Shown here: positions 41,070 to 49,981 of the stretch, piece after piece | How positions within the stretch are numbered: position 1 is the first letter of the stretch | Layout of the letters: each line of letters starts with the position of its first letter | Origin: Streptomyces sp. SUK 48 | GTDB taxonomy: Bacteria > Actinomycetota > Actinomycetes > Streptomycetales > Streptomycetaceae | Assembly (NCBI RefSeq): GCF_009650765.1 | Contig: NZ_CP045740.1 | Location: 7,106,001 to 7,170,000 of the forward strand | Length of the DNA stretch: 64,000 nt | Reading direction: 5' to 3' | The notes under the pieces: generated by a model | Database searches by the model: none | What the model saw: only the letters and a program-made list of their open reading frames with translations | What the model was told of the DNA's origin: nothing | Position numbers and translations under genes: made by a program

Positions 41070-41094
41070 GCCAGGCCAGGGGAGGGTATGGGGC

Positions 41095-42159
41095 ATGACC
41101 CATGTCGAGGACGAGCTGAACAGCCAGCCCGCGTGCTGGACGCGGGCCGCCGAGGAGGCGGGACGGCACCGGGACGCGCTGCCGGCGGCGGGCGAGCGGG
41201 TCGCCGTGGTGGGCTGCGGGACCTCGTACTTCATGGCGCAGGCGGTGGCCGCCCTGCGCGAGGGGGCCGGGCAGGGCGAGACCGACGCCTTCGCCGCCTC
41301 GGAGTTCCCGTACGGGCGGTCGTACGACCGGGTGGTCGCCCTCACCCGCTCCGGCACCACCACCGAAGTACTCGAACTGCTGGGCCGGTTGAGGGGGACG
41401 GCGACCCGCACCACGGCCGTCACCGCCGACCCGGCGACGCCCGTGATGAGCGCCGCCGACGATCTCGTGGTGCTGGACTTCGCCGACGAACGCTCCGTCG
41501 TGCAGACCCGGTTCGCCACCACCGCCCTCACCCTGCTGCGCGCCCATCTCGGCCTGCACACGGACTCCGTCGTCACCGACGCCCGGACCGCGCTCATCAC
41601 CCGGCTGCCCCAAGGGCTGGTCGAATGCACCCAGTTCACCTTCCTGGGGCGCGGCTGGACGGTCGGGCTAGCGAACGAGGCCGGGCTGAAGATGCGCGAG
41701 GCGTCCCTGTCCTGGACCGAGGCGTACCCGGCGATGGAGTACCGGCACGGCCCGGTCAGCATCACCACGAAGGGCACCGCCACCTGGATGTTCGGCGAGG
41801 CGCCCGAGGGGCTCGCCGAACAGGTGCGGGAGACCGGCGGGCTGTGGATCGGGGGCGGCCTCGACCCGCTCGCCGAACTCGTCCGCGCCCAGCGGCTGGC
41901 GGTCGCCGTCGCCGCCGCGCGCGGCCTCGACCCGGACCGGCCGCGCCACCTCACCCGCTCGGTGATCCTCACGCCGGGCGGGTCTGCCGGGCCGGATGCC
42001 CAGGACACCCCGGATGCGGCCGGCCCGGCCGATTCCGCCGGTGCGGCCGGGACCCCCGGGACCCCCGGTGCGGCCGTGAACCCCGGGTCCGCCGATGTCC
42101 CCGGCCCCCGCGACCCGCGTGAAGCCGCCGCCTCCGCCGATCCCTCCGACCCCGCCTGA
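41095..42159 (+). CDS. SIS-domain sugar isomerase (AgaS-like)
   Basis: A 354-residue protein with two SIS folds: VAVVGCGTSYFMAQAVAAL and TRSGTTTEVLELL mark the first, FLGRGWTVGLANEAGLKMREAS and AMEYRHGPVS the second. AgaS-type enzymes deaminate and isomerise galactosamine-6-phosphate to tagatose-6-phosphate. The following aldolase gene fits that route. The last about 60 residues are a low-complexity Ala/Gly/Pro/Asp tail without family resemblance. Start at ATG 41095 after GGGGAGGG. Confidence 0.88.
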   Translation: MTHVEDELNSQPACWTRAAEEAGRHRDALPAAGERVAVVGCGTSYFMAQAVAALREGAGQGETDAFAASEFPYGRSYDRVVALTRSGTTTEVLELLGRLRGTATRTTAVTADPATPVMSAADDLVVLDFADERSVVQTRFATTALTLLRAHLGLHTDSVVTDARTALITRLPQGLVECTQFTFLGRGWTVGLANEAGLKMREASLSWTEAYPAMEYRHGPVSITTKGTATWMFGEAPEGLAEQVRETGGLWIGGGLDPLAELVRAQRLAVAVAAARGLDPDRPRHLTRSVILTPGGSAGPDAQDTPDAAGPADSAGAAGTPGTPGAAVNPGSADVPGPRDPREAAASADPSDPA

Positions 42160-42197
42160 CCCGTCCCGCCGTACCGCGCCCCGGAAGGACACCCGAA

Positions 42198-43073
42198 GTG
42201 CCCCTCGCGCCCACCGGCGAGCTGGTCGCCCGCGCCGTCGAAGACCGCTCGGCCGTCGCCGCGTTCAACGTCATCACGCTGGAACACATCGAGGCCGTCA
42301 TCGCCGGCGCCGAGGCGGCCGGCGCCCCCGTCGTCCTCCAAGTCAGCGAGAACGCCGTCAAGTTCCGCTACGGACGGCTGCTGCCGCTGGCCCGCGCGGC
42401 CCGCGCCGCCGCCGAACGGGCCTCCGTACCCGTCGCGTTGCACCTGGACCATGTGCAGAGCGACGACCTGCTGCGCCAGGCGCCCGGCGCCGGGTTCAGC
42501 TCGGTGATGTACGACGCGGCCCGGCTGCCCTACCCCGACAACCTCGCCGCGACCCGGGCGGCCGCCGACTGGGCGCACTCCCAAGGGCTCTACATCGAGG
42601 CCGAGTTGGGGGAGGTCGGCGGCAAGGACGGGCGGCCCCCGCTGGACGCGCACGCGCCCGGCGCCCGTACCGACCCCGCGCAGGCCCGGGACTACGTCGG
42701 CGGCACCGGGGTCGACGCCCTGGCCGTCGCCGTCGGCAGTGTGCACGCCATGACCACGCGCACCGCCGCCCTCGACCACGCCCTGCTCAAACGGCTGTCC
42801 GCCGCGCTGCCCGTCCCGCTGGTGCTGCACGGCTCCTCCGGCGTACCGGACGCGGGTCTGGTCGAGGCGGTCGAGGGCGGCATCGCCAAGGTCAATGTCG
42901 GCACCGCGCTCAACATCGCCATGACCGGCGCGATCCGGGAGTTCCTCGCCGCCCACCCGGAGGCGGTCGACTCGCGTAAGTACCTCAGCGTCGGCAGGGA
43001 GGCGATGGCCCTGGAGGTGCGGCGCCTCATCTCGGTCGTGACCGGCGCCGCCGGGACCGCTATGCCTTCTTGA
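42198..43073 (+). CDS. Class II fructose/tagatose-bisphosphate aldolase (KbaY/GatY-like)
   Basis: A 291-residue zinc aldolase. ALHLDHVQSDD carries the catalytic Asp and zinc His, YIEAELGEVGG the second Glu, VGSVHAM and VLHGSSGVPD the remaining His ligands and phosphate loop, and GIAKVNVGTALN ends the barrel. It should split tagatose-1,6-bisphosphate (or fructose-1,6-bisphosphate) into triose phosphates. GTG 42198, 38 bp after the SIS gene. The kinase that would make the bisphosphate is not in the block. Its 3' end overlaps the convergent RlmG-like gene by 14 bp. Confidence 0.9.
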   Translation: MPLAPTGELVARAVEDRSAVAAFNVITLEHIEAVIAGAEAAGAPVVLQVSENAVKFRYGRLLPLARAARAAAERASVPVALHLDHVQSDDLLRQAPGAGFSSVMYDAARLPYPDNLAATRAAADWAHSQGLYIEAELGEVGGKDGRPPLDAHAPGARTDPAQARDYVGGTGVDALAVAVGSVHAMTTRTAALDHALLKRLSAALPVPLVLHGSSGVPDAGLVEAVEGGIAKVNVGTALNIAMTGAIREFLAAHPEAVDSRKYLSVGREAMALEVRRLISVVTGAAGTAMPS

Positions 43074-44205
43074 CCGCCCTCAGCAGCACGAACTTCGGGT
43101 CTCCGGCGACGAGTTCGCAGTTGCCGAAGACCCGCTTCAGGGTGACGTGGTAGCCCAGGTGCCGGTTGCCGATCACCAGCAGCTCGCCGCCCGCCCGCAG
43201 TGCGCGCCGCGCGCCGGTGAACATCCGCCGCGCGGTCGCGTCCGTCGTCGCCTGGTGGGAGTGGAACGGCGGGTTGTTCAGGACGAGGTCCACACTGTCG
43301 GGCGCCACCCCGGTGAGCCCGTCGCCGACCCGGAACTCGGCATGCCCGGGTACCCCGTTGGCCTTGTAGGTGGCCTCCGCCGCGGCCACCGCCTGGAACG
43401 ACTCGTCCACGAACAGCACTTCGGCCGCCGGGTCGGCCAGCGCCACCGCCGTACCGACCACGCCGTTGCCGCAGCCGAGGTCGACCACCCGGGCCGGACC
43501 GGGGCCCGGCAGGTGCCGGAGCAGGAAGCGGGTACCGATGTCCAGCCGGTCGGCGCAGAAGACGCCCGCGTGGTTGACGACCGGGCGGCCGGAGATCGCG
43601 CCGACGCCGGCGGGGAGGTCGTAGCGGTGCGGCCACGGGTTCGCGGGCCGTTCCCTCGCCGGGTCGGGGGCGCAGAAGATCAGCCGGGCCTTCTGCTGGG
43701 CCAGCGAGGTCCGGGTCGGGCCGAGGATCCGCTCGAAGAGCTGAAGCGTGGAGGTGTGGATCTCCTTCACCATGCCGGTGCCGATCACCACCGTGCCCGG
43801 GTGCACGGCGGGCGCCAGCCGCAGCAGCTGGTCCTCCAGCAGCGCGAGGCTCTTCGGCACCCGCACCAGCAGCACGTCCACCCGCTCGGGCGGCTCGTCC
43901 TGGGTGGTCAGCAGCTGCACCGCGCCCGGTTCGACACCGGCCCGCGCCAGGTTGGCGCGGCTCGCCTCCTGGCCGAGGAAGGAGTCGGTGACCTGCGTCG
44001 GGCGGTGCTCCGCCAGCGCCGTCACCAGGGCGCCCCAGCGGTCCCCGAGCACCACCACCTCGCCGGTCAGCGGCACGTTCTCCGCCGCCAGATGGCGCAG
44101 CAGATACGCGTCGGAGGCGTCCCAGGCACGCAGCCGGTCGCGAGGGTCCTCGGGGAAGCGGGCCAGCTCGACCTCGCCCCACGGTGTCGTCATACGGTCG
44201 CTCAT
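43060..44205 (-). CDS. RlmG-like rRNA methyltransferase
   Basis: A 381-residue protein with two methyltransferase-like domains, as in RlmG/RsmC. The C-terminal one is active in appearance: VVDLGCGNGVVGTAVAL binds SAM and LVLNNPPFHSH is the NPPF amino-methylation motif. The N-terminal half is a degenerate copy used for RNA binding in relatives. Expected reaction: N2-methylation of a guanine in 23S (or 16S) rRNA. Confidence 0.88.
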   Translation of the reverse strand: MSDRMTTPWGEVELARFPEDPRDRLRAWDASDAYLLRHLAAENVPLTGEVVVLGDRWGALVTALAEHRPTQVTDSFLGQEASRANLARAGVEPGAVQLLTTQDEPPERVDVLLVRVPKSLALLEDQLLRLAPAVHPGTVVIGTGMVKEIHTSTLQLFERILGPTRTSLAQQKARLIFCAPDPARERPANPWPHRYDLPAGVGAISGRPVVNHAGVFCADRLDIGTRFLLRHLPGPGPARVVDLGCGNGVVGTAVALADPAAEVLFVDESFQAVAAAEATYKANGVPGHAEFRVGDGLTGVAPDSVDLVLNNPPFHSHQATTDATARRMFTGARRALRAGGELLVIGNRHLGYHVTLKRVFGNCELVAGDPKFVLLRAVKKA

Positions 44206-44318
44206 CGCGCTCCAGGCTAGCGGAACCGCAGATCAGGGCCCGTACGGCCCGGAGCTTGAGGGGGTCTTCCCGGACACGGAGCGGCCACCGGGAAAGGCCG
44301 CTTGTCGGCTTGTGCTCT

Positions 44319-44406
44319 TCTCGTACCGAGACCTTCGGCTCGTCGTACGGGCATCCTAGGCTCGTCGTACCGGCACCCACGACCCGTCGTACCGGCACCC
44401 GCAGCC
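44319..44406. repeat. 22-bp tandem repeat, about four copies
   Basis: CGTCGTACCGGCACCC begins at 44363 and 44385, with a close copy (CGTCGTACGGGCATCC) at 44341 and a weaker one beginning near 44319: an exact 22-bp period. It overlaps the 3' end and stop of the ArsR-type gene, so repeat-number changes would alter its last residues. Confidence 0.75.
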
Positions 44407-45384
44407 CGCGCCGCCGACCAGCGCCTCGCCGAGCGGGGTGCGCCGGTACAGCACCGACCGTCCGGAGCGCGCGCGGACGAGCAGCCCCGCGGCGCGCAGG
44501 ATGGCGAGATGGTCACCCACCGCGCCCGGCGCCATGGCGAGGCCCCGGGCGAGCTGGCTGGTGCTGGCCGGGGCGTCCAGCGCCACCAGCAGCCGGGCCC
44601 GGGCCCGGCCGACCAGGGCGGTCAGCGCGTCCGGTCCGGGCACGGTCTCGGTCGCGTCCCACAGGGCGGCGGTGCCGCGGGCGGGATAGACCAGGGTCCT
44701 GGGCCAGGGGTCTTCCAGATGGGCGGCGACGGACGGCCCGACGCAGACCGAGGGGATCAGCAGGAGCCCGTCCCCGACCAGGCGGACCGTGCCGCCCCGG
44801 GGGAAGAAACCGAGTTCGATACCGCCCTCGTGCCAGACGATGCCCGGGTGCAGGCTCTCGATGGCCGTGGCCCAGCCGTGCTCGCCGATCACCCCCACCC
44901 GGTGCACGACATCGCGCTCGCAGATCGCGCGCAGCTGCGGCCAGTCCGCGGCGAGCAGCTCCCGCCAGGCGCGGTCCATCGCCTCCGCGATCCGGGGGAC
45001 GGCGTCCGCCGCGTCCAGCACCGCGCGTACCCGGGGATCGCGGCCTGCCGGGCGGGCCGCGGCGGCGGCGAGTTCAGGGCGGGCCGCGGCCAGGGGGGTG
45101 GCCCGGATCGAGGCCAGGTCGTCCGCCCAGGTCTGGCCGAGACCGCGCGGCGGCGGGGCGACGAAGTCCGCGCCGGAGTGCGCGGTGTGCAGGGCGAGGA
45201 AGGCGTCCAGCGCGGTCTCCCGGCGAAGCCGCTCGAAGGCCGGCCGGAGCCGGGACGCCCAGGCGCGCGGCAGCGGCCGGTTCCGGCCGTCCAGGGAGCG
45301 CAGCAGCGCGGAGAGTTCCATCGCGGGCGACAGCGCGAACCGGCTGCGCAGCAGGTCCTCGACGGAGACTTCGAAGCGGAGCAC
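44356..45384 (-). CDS. ArsR-type winged-helix regulator with DUF5937-like domain
   Basis: A 342-residue regulator. The C-terminal 90 residues are an ArsR/SmtB winged helix (STSQLARGLAMAPGAVGDHLAILRAAGLLVRARSGRSVLYRRTPLG). The N-terminal 230 residues match DUF5937-type regions found on such regulators. The last residues (CGCRYDGSWVPVRRA) are encoded by the 22-bp tandem repeat. Divergent from an MFS exporter gene with a perfect palindrome between them, so it probably represses that exporter. A ligand is not evident; the terminal Cys-x-Cys may be incidental. Confidence 0.85.
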   Translation of the reverse strand: MLRFEVSVEDLLRSRFALSPAMELSALLRSLDGRNRPLPRAWASRLRPAFERLRRETALDAFLALHTAHSGADFVAPPPRGLGQTWADDLASIRATPLAAARPELAAAAARPAGRDPRVRAVLDAADAVPRIAEAMDRAWRELLAADWPQLRAICERDVVHRVGVIGEHGWATAIESLHPGIVWHEGGIELGFFPRGGTVRLVGDGLLLIPSVCVGPSVAAHLEDPWPRTLVYPARGTAALWDATETVPGPDALTALVGRARARLLVALDAPASTSQLARGLAMAPGAVGDHLAILRAAGLLVRARSGRSVLYRRTPLGEALVGGAGCGCRYDGSWVPVRRA

Positions 45385-45414
45385 CCCGGCACGCTATCGC
45401 GGGACGCCCGCTCC

Positions 45415-45434
45415 GATTCGTCCAGGGACGAATC
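45415..45434. promoter_or_regulatory. Operator between ArsR-type gene and MFS gene
   Basis: GATTCGTCC (45415-45423) and GGACGAATC (45426-45434) form a perfect 9-bp inverted repeat with 2 bp between. It sits 31 bp before the ArsR-type start and 40 bp before the MFS start, in position to regulate both. Confidence 0.75.
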
Positions 45435-45473
45435 ACTGGCGGCCGCGCGGGGCGTACACCCAGGCTGTCCGGC

Positions 45474-46700
45474 GTGACCACAACCGCCGACCCCCTCCCG
45501 GGCAACCGCCGGGCCACCTACCGGGACGTGCTGGCCGAGCCGCGCTTCCGGCTGCTCTTCACCACCCGCACCGTCGCGATCACCGCGGACTCGCTGCGGA
45601 TCACCACCTTCTCGGTGCTCGTCTTCACCGCCACCGGCTCCGCGCTCTTCAGCGCGCTGGCCTTCGGCATCAGCTTCCTGCCGCAGCTGTTCGGCTCGCT
45701 GCTGTTCGGCTCCCTGGCCGACCGGCTGCCACCCCGCGCGCTCATCGCCTCCGGCTACGCGCTGGAGTGCGCCGCCGCCGTGCTGCTCGCCCTGGTGCGG
45801 ATGCCGATCGCCGCGAGCCTCGGTGTCGTGGCCCTGATCGCCCTCGCCACCCCGCTGTTCAGCGGCGCGTCCAGCCGGCTGGTGGCGCGGTGGCTGACGG
45901 ACGACGCCTACGTACTGGGCCGCTCGCTGAACAACATGGCCTCCTCCGGCGCACAGCTGCTCGGCCTGGCGCTGGGCGGCGCGGCCGTCGCGGTGCTCGG
46001 CCCGCACCGGGCGCTCGCGGTGAGCGCCGCCCTCTACCTCTGCTGCGCGCTCGCCGTCCGGCTGCGGCTGCCCCGCCTGGAGCCGGGGGTGTCCGGCGGG
46101 GCCCGGGGCGACGGCGGTGCCGTCCGGGCCAGCCTGCGCGGCGCCGGACTGCTGCTGCGCGGTCGTACGGGACGACGGCTGATGCTGGCCCAGTGGCTGC
46201 CGTCCGCGTTCGTCGCGGGCGCGGAGGGACTGATCGTCGCCTACGCGGGCGGCCGGCATTTCGCACCCGGCTGGTACGCGGTGCTGATGGGCTGTCTCCC
46301 GGTCGGCATGCTGATCGGCGACCTGCTGGTGGGCCGGCTGCTGCCGCCGCTCGCCCGGGAGCGGCTGGTGGTCCCGCTGGCCGCCCTGATGGGACTGCCG
46401 CTGGCCGGCTTCGCCGCCGAGCCCGGCGTGGCCGTCTCGTGCGCTCTGCTGCTGCTCACCGGCTCCGGCTTCGCCTACGGGCTCGGTCTGCAACGGCCCT
46501 TCCTGGACGCCCTGCCCAGGGACGGCCAGGGCCAGGCATTCGGACTGCTCGGCTCGGGCAACATGACGCTCCAGGGCGTCGGCCCGGCCTGCTTCGGCTC
46601 GGTGGCCGAGGGCATCGGAACGGGCGGCGCGATCGCCCTGGCGGGCGGCGCGGCGGTGGTCACCGCGGGCTGGATCCTCAGCTGGCACTGGTCCCCGTGA
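45474..46700 (+). CDS. MFS exporter
   Basis: A 408-residue twelve-helix transporter. LAEPRFRLLFTTRTVAITADSLR and LFGSLADRLPPRALIASGYALEC (the 2-3 loop signature) are typical of MFS drug-efflux-like carriers in Streptomyces often paired with ArsR-type repressors. GTG 45474 has no strong ribosome-binding site; CAGGCT eight bases upstream could be a -10, giving a leaderless mRNA. Substrate unknown. Confidence 0.9.
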   Translation: MTTTADPLPGNRRATYRDVLAEPRFRLLFTTRTVAITADSLRITTFSVLVFTATGSALFSALAFGISFLPQLFGSLLFGSLADRLPPRALIASGYALECAAAVLLALVRMPIAASLGVVALIALATPLFSGASSRLVARWLTDDAYVLGRSLNNMASSGAQLLGLALGGAAVAVLGPHRALAVSAALYLCCALAVRLRLPRLEPGVSGGARGDGGAVRASLRGAGLLLRGRTGRRLMLAQWLPSAFVAGAEGLIVAYAGGRHFAPGWYAVLMGCLPVGMLIGDLLVGRLLPPLARERLVVPLAALMGLPLAGFAAEPGVAVSCALLLLTGSGFAYGLGLQRPFLDALPRDGQGQAFGLLGSGNMTLQGVGPACFGSVAEGIGTGGAIALAGGAAVVTAGWILSWHWSP

Positions 46701-46706
46701 GGCAGG

Positions 46707-47438
46707 ATGGGGAGCGTGGACGCGGAACTGTTCCCCCGGGAGCGCGCGCGGATCGCGCCGGGCGCCGCGCACGTCCCCGACTGGCTGCCGGCCGGGCGGC
46801 AGGCCGAACTCCTCGCCGCCTGCCGGGACTGGGCGCGGCCCCCGGCCGGCCTGCGCACCGTGCGCACCCCGGGCGGCGGCACCATGTCGGCCCGCCAGGT
46901 CTGCCTCGGTATGCACTGGGGCGTCGTACGCGCCTGCCCCGCCTGCGGACGGCCCCTACGGGACAACCCCGGGTGCCCGGGCCCGCATCAGTACCCCTAC
47001 GCGTACACCCCTACGGCCGCCGACGGCGACGGCGCCCCGGTCAAGCCCTTCCCGGGATGGCTGGACGAGCTGGCCCGCGGCGCGGTGGCCGACGCGCTGG
47101 GTCCCGCGGCCGTACCCGGGCCGCCGTACGACATCGCGCTGATCAACTTCTACGACGGTGCCGCCCACATGGGCATGCACCGCGACAGCGAGGAGCGGTC
47201 CGACGCACCGGTGGTCTCGCTGACCCTCGGCGACACCTGCGTCTTCCGCTTCGGCAACACCGCGACCCGGACCCGCCCGTACACCGACGTCGAACTGCGC
47301 AGCGGCGACCTGTTCGTCTTCGGCGGCCCCGCCCGCGCCGCCTACCACGGGGTGCCCCGCGTCCACCCGGACACGGCACCGCCCTCGCTGGGGCTGGCCG
47401 GGCGGCTGAACATCACGCTGCGGGTGAGCGGGCTGTGA
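46707..47438 (+). CDS. alkB: AlkB-type alpha-ketoglutarate-dependent dioxygenase
   Basis: A 243-residue Fe(II)/2-oxoglutarate oxygenase. NFYDGAAHMGMHRDSEE holds the HxD iron ligands and GRLNITLRVSGL the C-terminal Arg motif for 2-oxoglutarate; GHVPRV-like PRVHP provides the distal His region. Repairs alkylated bases in DNA/RNA by oxidative demethylation. It also has CPACGRPLRDNPGCPG, a small Cys cluster that may bind zinc. Starts 6 bp after the MFS gene, so co-transcription is likely. Confidence 0.9.
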   Translation: MGSVDAELFPRERARIAPGAAHVPDWLPAGRQAELLAACRDWARPPAGLRTVRTPGGGTMSARQVCLGMHWGVVRACPACGRPLRDNPGCPGPHQYPYAYTPTAADGDGAPVKPFPGWLDELARGAVADALGPAAVPGPPYDIALINFYDGAAHMGMHRDSEERSDAPVVSLTLGDTCVFRFGNTATRTRPYTDVELRSGDLFVFGGPARAAYHGVPRVHPDTAPPSLGLAGRLNITLRVSGL

Positions 47439-47485
47439 CGGCGGCGCGGGCCACGAGCGATACGGATCATGGGAGACTCGCCCTC

Positions 47486-48724
47486 ATGAGCGGCAAGGCG
47501 GAACCCCGGGCGGCGGGGGAGAGGACCACCACGAGAGCGCGGCTGGACCGGGGGCGGGGCGCGCTCGGGCCCGCCCTTGAGCTGGTGCACACCGGGCGGG
47601 CGCCGACCCGGGCCGTACTCACCGCCGAACTCGGCGTCACCCGGGCCACGGCCGGCGCGGTCGCCGCCGAACTGGAGGCCCTCGGCCTGATCCGGGTGGA
47701 CGCCCGCCCCGCCGCCGCGGCCGGTTCCCAGGGCCGCCCCTCGCACCGGCTCGACGTCGCCGAACAGGGCCCGGTGGCGCTGGCCGCCCAGGTGCACGCC
47801 GACGGCTTCCGGGCCGCGCTGGTCGGACTCGGCGGCCGGATCGTGGCCACCGCGCCCGGCTGCGAGACCGTGGCCGCCGACCCGGCGAAGGTGCTTCGCT
47901 CGGTGGTCGAGGCGGGCGCGGAACTGCTGCGCGCCACCGGCCGTCGCTGCGTCGGAGCCGGGCTCGCCGTGCCCTCCGCCGTCGCCCAGCCCGACGGCCT
48001 CGCCCTCAACCCCCTGCACCTCGCCTGGCCCGTCGGGGCGCCGGTGCGGCGGCTGTTCGAGGAGTGCGTGCGCGCGGCGGGCATCGAGGGGCCCGCGTTC
48101 ACCGGCAATGACGTCAACCTCGCGGCGCTCGCCGAGCACCGGCACGGCGCCGGCCGGGGCGCCCGCGACCTCTTGTGCGTGGCCACCGGACACCGGGGCG
48201 TCGGCGGCGCGCTCGTCCTCGACGGCCGTCTGCACACCGGCAGTTCGGGTCTGGCCCTGGAGGTCGGCCACCTCACCGTCAACCCCGAGGGCCGCCCCTG
48301 CCACTGCGGCGGCCGGGGCTGCCTGGACGTCGAGGCCGACCCGCTGGCGCTGCTCGTGGAAGCGGGGCGCGAACCGGGCCCCGAGGACTCGCTCCTGAAG
48401 CAGGCCGACGACCTGCTGCGCGACCAGTACGACGACCCCGCCGTGCGCCGCGCCGCCGAGGCCCTGATCGACCGGCTGGGCCTCGGACTCGCCGGTCTCG
48501 TCAACATCCTGAACCCCGACCGGATCATCCTCGGCGGCCTCCACCGCACCCTGCTGGACGCCGATCCGAGCCGGCTGCGCGCGGTGGTCGCCGACCGCAG
48601 CCTGTGGGGCCAGAGCGGCGGCGTCCCGATCCTGCCGTGCACCCTCGACCACAACAGCCTGGTCGGCGCCGCCGAACTGGCCTGGCAGCCGGTCCTGGAC
48701 GACCCGCTGGCCGCACTGCGCTGA
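47486..48724 (+). CDS. ROK-family transcriptional repressor (NagC/XylR-like)
   Basis: A 412-residue ROK regulator. The N-terminal winged helix (PTRAVLTAELGVTRATAGAVAAELEALG) precedes the kinase-like sugar domain with CVATGHRGVGGALVLDGRL and GHLTVNPEGRPCHCGGRGCLD (zinc His and Cys). The phosphate-binding loops are incomplete compared with true kinases, fitting a sugar sensor. No sugar transporter lies beside it, so the target regulon is elsewhere or distributed. Confidence 0.9.
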   Translation: MSGKAEPRAAGERTTTRARLDRGRGALGPALELVHTGRAPTRAVLTAELGVTRATAGAVAAELEALGLIRVDARPAAAAGSQGRPSHRLDVAEQGPVALAAQVHADGFRAALVGLGGRIVATAPGCETVAADPAKVLRSVVEAGAELLRATGRRCVGAGLAVPSAVAQPDGLALNPLHLAWPVGAPVRRLFEECVRAAGIEGPAFTGNDVNLAALAEHRHGAGRGARDLLCVATGHRGVGGALVLDGRLHTGSSGLALEVGHLTVNPEGRPCHCGGRGCLDVEADPLALLVEAGREPGPEDSLLKQADDLLRDQYDDPAVRRAAEALIDRLGLGLAGLVNILNPDRIILGGLHRTLLDADPSRLRAVVADRSLWGQSGGVPILPCTLDHNSLVGAAELAWQPVLDDPLAALR

Positions 48725-48741
48725 ACCCGCTCGGCAGGGGG

Positions 48742-49065
48742 TCACGCCCGCCGTTCGGCCGCGGCATGCCACCAGCCGGGCGGGGACGGTCCGTCGGCTT
48801 GGGCCGTCGGCTGGTCGGGGTGCAGTCCGAGCCGCCGCAGGGCGTCGGCGCGCACCCGGACGTCGTACCAGCCGTGCCAGTGGCCGTCGGCGCCGATCCC
48901 GCAGGCGAGGCCCCAGCCGATCTCCCCGGGCCCGAACGGCATCCGGTCGACGCCGCGTTCACGCGGTCAAGCGCGCGCTGCCGCCATGGGGCTGGGACGG
49001 CCCGGCACGTTCGCGTACGCGGCGACGGCGATCCACTCGTGGTGTGCCGATGTCATGCCGGACAT
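48742..49065 (-). pseudogene. Small conserved gene interrupted by an in-frame TGA
   Basis: One reading frame runs from ATG 49065 (or 49056) through AHHEWIAVAAYANVPGRPSP to a TGA at 48969-48967. It then continues in the same frame with RGVDRMPFGPGEIGWGLACG and WHGWYDVRVRADALRRLGLH to a stop at 48742. Both halves look like coding DNA and join logically, so a nonsense change (or a read-through stop) splits one protein of about 107 residues. The second half could be translated alone from ATG 48942 (66 aa). It is the last unit of the TetR-DUF4865-phosphotriesterase run. Confidence 0.55.
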
Positions 49066-49078
49066 GATGCCCGGCCCG

Positions 49079-49981
49079 TCACGCCCAGTCGACGGAGAAT
49101 GCCTTCCCCGGGTGTCGGGTGAGAATCCGGTCGACCAGTTCCGGGCCCAACTCCGCCGCCAAGCGCGGGCGCAGGCGCCGCAGCAGGTACGGCATCCCCG
49201 GGCCGCCGTCGACCGAGCGGGCCCCGGCGGTCACCGTGTCGCCGCCGAGCAGCAGACGGTCGCCGAAGCCGGCCTCCGCGAGGGCGCGGACACCGGCCGG
49301 CATCTGCCAGTCGGTGGCGTGATGGGTGCGCGAGGGGCCGTCGAAGGCGAGCCAGCAGCCCGAGGCGGCGGCCTGCCGCTGCGTCACCGCGTCGGGGAAG
49401 CGATTCAGATGGCCGAGGATCACCCGGTCGCCGGGAACGCCCAACGCGCCGCAGAGCAGGTCGAGTACGTCGAGGGCGCCGGTGCCCAGCTCCAGGTGGA
49501 CGGCGATGGGCGCGCCGGTCGCGTGGTGCGCCTCGGCCGCCGCCGCCATGGTCCAGCGGGCGTGCGCGTCCAGGGTGTGGAAGCCGCCCGCCACCTTGAT
49601 CAGACCGGCCCGCACCCCGGTCGTGCCGATGCCCTCGGTCAGCTCGGTGACGAAGACCTCGGCCAGCCGGCCGCGCAGCCCCGCCGTCAACTCCGGTGCC
49701 ACGTGCGCGGCTTGGTGCAGACCCGTCGCGCACACCAGGTGCACTCCGGTGGCCCGGGACAGGGCCGCGAGGTCGGCCGCGCGCCGGCCCATGCCGTGCG
49801 GTGTCCACTGCACGACCGCGGCGCCGCCCGCCGCCCGGAACGCCTCCAGCTCGGCTCGCGCGGCGGCGACGTCGTCCAGCTCCCTGCCCGGCAACCGCCT
49901 GCTGCGCAGGAAGAGATGGTCGTGCGCGTCGCACACCCCCAGCTCCTGCGGAGGGATGTCGCCGAGGACCGTACGGATCAC
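49079..49981 (-). CDS. Phosphotriesterase-family amidohydrolase
   Basis: A 300-residue TIM-barrel metal hydrolase. CDAHDHLFLRS is the HxH metal motif, GLIKVAGGF holds the Lys/Ala strand, IAVHLELGTGALD and VILGHLNRFPD the His ligands, and LLLGGDTV the catalytic Asp. Relatives hydrolyse lactones or phosphotriesters; native substrate unknown. The GTG start (49981) overlaps the stop of the DUF4865 gene (GTGA), so the two are translationally coupled. Confidence 0.9.
   Translation of the reverse strand: MIRTVLGDIPPQELGVCDAHDHLFLRSRRLPGRELDDVAAARAELEAFRAAGGAAVVQWTPHGMGRRAADLAALSRATGVHLVCATGLHQAAHVAPELTAGLRGRLAEVFVTELTEGIGTTGVRAGLIKVAGGFHTLDAHARWTMAAAAEAHHATGAPIAVHLELGTGALDVLDLLCGALGVPGDRVILGHLNRFPDAVTQRQAAASGCWLAFDGPSRTHHATDWQMPAGVRALAEAGFGDRLLLGGDTVTAGARSVDGGPGMPYLLRRLRPRLAAELGPELVDRILTRHPGKAFSVDWA

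Noticed and set aside
44319..44406. CRISPR-like regular repeats
   Set aside because: Units are directly adjacent with no unique spacers, and no cas genes are near.
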